NCBI RefSeq assembly: GCF_000325705.1
Contig: NC_019904.1
Coordinates: 1,062,001 to 1,126,000 of the forward strand
Direction: 5' to 3'
Length of the DNA stretch: 64,000 nucleotides
Source: Echinicola vietnamensis DSM 17526
GTDB lineage: Bacteria > Bacteroidota > Bacteroidia > Cytophagales > Cyclobacteriaceae
Part shown: positions 62,217 through 64,000 of the stretch, piece by piece
Position numbering within the stretch: position 1 is the first letter of the stretch
Layout of the letters: each line of letters opens with the position of its first letter
Made by a program: the position numbers and the translations under genes
The notes under the pieces: generated by a model
Database searches by the model: none
What the model saw: the letters and a program-made list of their open reading frames with translations, nothing else
Told to the model about the DNA's origin: nothing

Positions 62217-62921
62217 TCAGTCTTCACGGGATATTATTTCTACGGCTGGAATGGACTCCGCACCATCTCCAGCAGCAACCTCCAGCACCTTTTCCAGTTG
62301 ATTATAACGGTTAATGAGCTGAGCAGCCAAAATTCCACACAGCACCACAATGCCCGAAGTAGCCATGTCCGTAAGGGTCATGTTGATCAATTCATCAATG
62401 GTTTCAGCATCTTCATAAACCCTCCAGGATATCCTATCAATTAGTCCTCCGAGGATCCATAATGTCCACCAACTGATCATAAGCCATTCATTGTCCTGAA
62501 CATAAGTGGAGACTTGCTTCTTTTTCAGGAAAGCTGCTGCTTCCTCAAACAACTCTCGCATAATCCTCAAAGGCCGGTATAGATTGATAATTGGCACAAA
62601 CCAAGCACCTACCGCCCAGCCTTCGTTGAAGTCCAACCGGTCTGGGAGCAAGGTATGTAAATTGTAATAGGCCCTTCTAAACCATTGCAGAAAAACGATG
62701 GTTGATACGATGTAGGTCATGACAATTAAAATAGCAATCACCTGATGCCTCAAATCATTCACCTCTGCCTCCTGATCCGTAATACCAATGTCCCTGGCAC
62801 GTAGCAGCAGGTCATACTGCATATAGCCCGAAACAATGCTTACGGCATGAAGAACTATTACCAAATAAATAAACATTCGAGCCAGTTTGGCCCTTTTTTG
62901 ATTAGGTCGTATGGTTTCCAA
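62217..62921 (-). CDS. DUF4328 membrane protein with TTG start
   Basis: A 234-residue membrane protein of the DUF4328 family with about five hydrophobic segments. FNEGWAVGAWFVPIINLYRP is diagnostic. The frame begins at a TTG (62921), because the next upstream codon set reaches a stop and no earlier ATG exists. The ATG at 62876 would remove the RPNQKRA segment that I recall as conserved at the start of the family. It has an operon partner in DUF805. Both are integral membrane proteins of unknown role. Confidence 0.88.
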   Translation of the reverse strand: METIRPNQKRAKLARMFIYLVIVLHAVSIVSGYMQYDLLLRARDIGITDQEAEVNDLRHQVIAILIVMTYIVSTIVFLQWFRRAYYNLHTLLPDRLDFNEGWAVGAWFVPIINLYRPLRIMRELFEEAAAFLKKKQVSTYVQDNEWLMISWWTLWILGGLIDRISWRVYEDAETIDELINMTLTDMATSGIVVLCGILAAQLINRYNQLEKVLEVAAGDGAESIPAVEIISRED

Positions 62922-63368
62922 AAGAGTAGTAGTTTACTAAAACAATTCCCACAAATTTTTAATGACTTCCTTCCATCCACCCAAAAAATCAACTCTTTAA
63001 AAGCATTTGATTACTTACACCAAAAATAAACGGGAAAATAAATTTACAAATAATAATGGCAAATGTAAGCTTTCTGTACATGTAAAACACGATCGGTGGT
63101 CTCCTATCTACCTAAAACTCTTCCCGCTGAAAGACAAATCATCCATTGGCTACTTTTAAGCGGACCGATGTCAGTTGGGAAATGCTGCCCAAGAAGGGGC
63201 AAAACCCGTTGCCAGGTCATGGACATTTAAAGTCTCCCTTTATGATTAATTGGCACCAACTGTTGCTTTATTGGTGAAATAGTCAGAACTTAAAATCGCT
63301 GTTTAAAGGCTTTTGACTATTAAACCACTTGATGTTTTAGATTTTACTGCTGACTAGCTGATTTTACC
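62922..63368. other. Intergenic region, no feature seen
   Basis: I see no gene, tRNA or clear hairpin repeat here. Promoters of the divergent DUF4328 gene and the small membrane-anchored protein should lie within it. Confidence 0.4.
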
Positions 63369-63782
63369 ATGAATAAGTACGTTAAGATTGCTATTTTTTC
63401 CCTGCTGATCATCATGGCGGGATTTATCTACTGGAGATATTTCTTTGTTTTTGCTGAAGGTGTCAAAGGAGGAACGCTAAACTATTACGAGAGAAAGGGC
63501 TTTATCTTCAAGACATGGGAAGGACGCTTGGTACAGGAAGGCTTCCAAAGCCCTACTGCCGGAGCCCTGCAGAGCAATGAATTCCGCTTTAGTGGTGTCG
63601 ATGGAGATGTGTCCGAAAAGCTGGAAAGGGCCAGTGGCAAATTCGTGGAAGTACGCTACCGGGAATACCTGGGCAAGCTGCCTTGGCGCGGCGCCAGCAA
63701 ACATGTGGTCTATGAAGTCATCGAAGTCGGTACCGAGCACATAGGGAAAGGAAACCGTGAATTACCGGTAAACGGGGAATAA
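63369..63782 (+). CDS. Conserved membrane-anchored protein of unknown function
   Basis: A 137-residue protein with one N-terminal membrane helix (VKIAIFSLLIIMAGFIYWRY) and an exported C-terminal domain of about 105 residues, beta-rich with YERKGFIFKTWEGRLVQEGF, NEFRFSGVDGDVSEKLERAS and VEVRYREYLGKLPWRGASKH. This pattern is common in Bacteroidota and sometimes carries a wrong 6-phosphogluconate dehydrogenase label; nothing here supports such an enzyme. Function unknown. It lacks operon partners in the window. Confidence 0.8.
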   Translation: MNKYVKIAIFSLLIIMAGFIYWRYFFVFAEGVKGGTLNYYERKGFIFKTWEGRLVQEGFQSPTAGALQSNEFRFSGVDGDVSEKLERASGKFVEVRYREYLGKLPWRGASKHVVYEVIEVGTEHIGKGNRELPVNGE

Positions 63783-64000
63783 AACCCCACGAAATTCCCA
63801 ATCTCCTGCTCAGGGGCTATTGCTTAAGCAGGAATAGCTGTGATAAATCATGTAAGCAAAGGTTTCCCATCTGCCAAACGATATGATGCCCTCTCCAAGG
63901 CAGTCCTCGAAGCATCCTCGGTGCTTTTTTATTCTACATTTCCTTTCTAAAATGCTTCCTCGTACAGTTCAGGTTTATCCCTAATGCCCCGTCTTCACCC
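63783..64000. other. Window end, no gene seen
   Basis: A short stem AAGCA/TGCTT around TCCTCGG, followed by TTTTTT near 63910-63930, could be a weak terminator on the plus strand. No coding start is seen in the remaining bases. Confidence 0.35.

Overview
The window comes from a Bacteroidota chromosome, most likely a marine Cyclobacteriaceae member close to Echinicola. This is inferred from the SusC/SusD pair, the many SCK/SCQ/SCS lipoprotein signals, the DUF4221, DUF4382 and DUF6263-type proteins, a bacillithiol-type YtxJ protein, and a TTTG-N19-TAnnTTTG promoter ahead of a tRNA. No transposase, phage gene or CRISPR array was seen.

Layout. (1) 1-16.2 kb, all minus strand: a pectin-degradation locus. 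In transcription order it holds a PL1 pectate lyase, a DUF3826 protein, a large beta-helix protein with a second putative hydrolase domain, a DUF4038/GH140-like enzyme, a GH28 polygalacturonase, a GH43-like enzyme, an Asp-box propeller hydrolase, a GH78 alpha-L-rhamnosidase and a DapA-family aldolase cut by the window edge. The set fits branched pectin (rhamnogalacturonan, or apiose-bearing pectin such as seagrass apiogalacturonan). No SusCD pair or regulator lies beside it. (2) 16.7-23.3 kb: YtxJ, a sulfatase, a three-copy 410-bp tandem repeat, a lipoprotein, a DinB protein and a PHP-domain lipoprotein. (3) 23.4-38.5 kb, minus strand: an exopolysaccharide locus reading export protein, chain-length protein, flippase, methyltransferase, GT2, polymerase/ligase, GT4, acyltransferase, GT4, GT4. 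Three small lipoprotein genes interrupt it, and two of these share a duplicated 5' cassette. (4) 38.9-46.8 kb, minus strand: SusD, SusC, a radical SAM/SPASM protein and two exported proteins. (5) 47.4-63.8 kb: housekeeping and mixed genes, including an RNA methyltransferase, mutS, tRNA-Gly, tRNA-Leu, ribD, a free-methionine sulfoxide reductase, a di-haem peroxidase with a PhoX-like partner, dgt, a CBM9-like protein, tag and membrane proteins.

The most unusual signal is intergenic. Regions 1-4 and the tRNA spacer are full of small hairpins that fall into three families. Each family keeps its loop or core sequence while its stem sequence changes on both arms together. Some also make up the 410-bp tandem repeat, and two lie in frame inside the start of the Asp-box propeller gene. 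Two 139-bp MITE-like elements with GAGGCTGT ends are also present. Starts were chosen by checking for ATG and a plausible signal peptide, so several CDSs are shorter than their maximal open frames.
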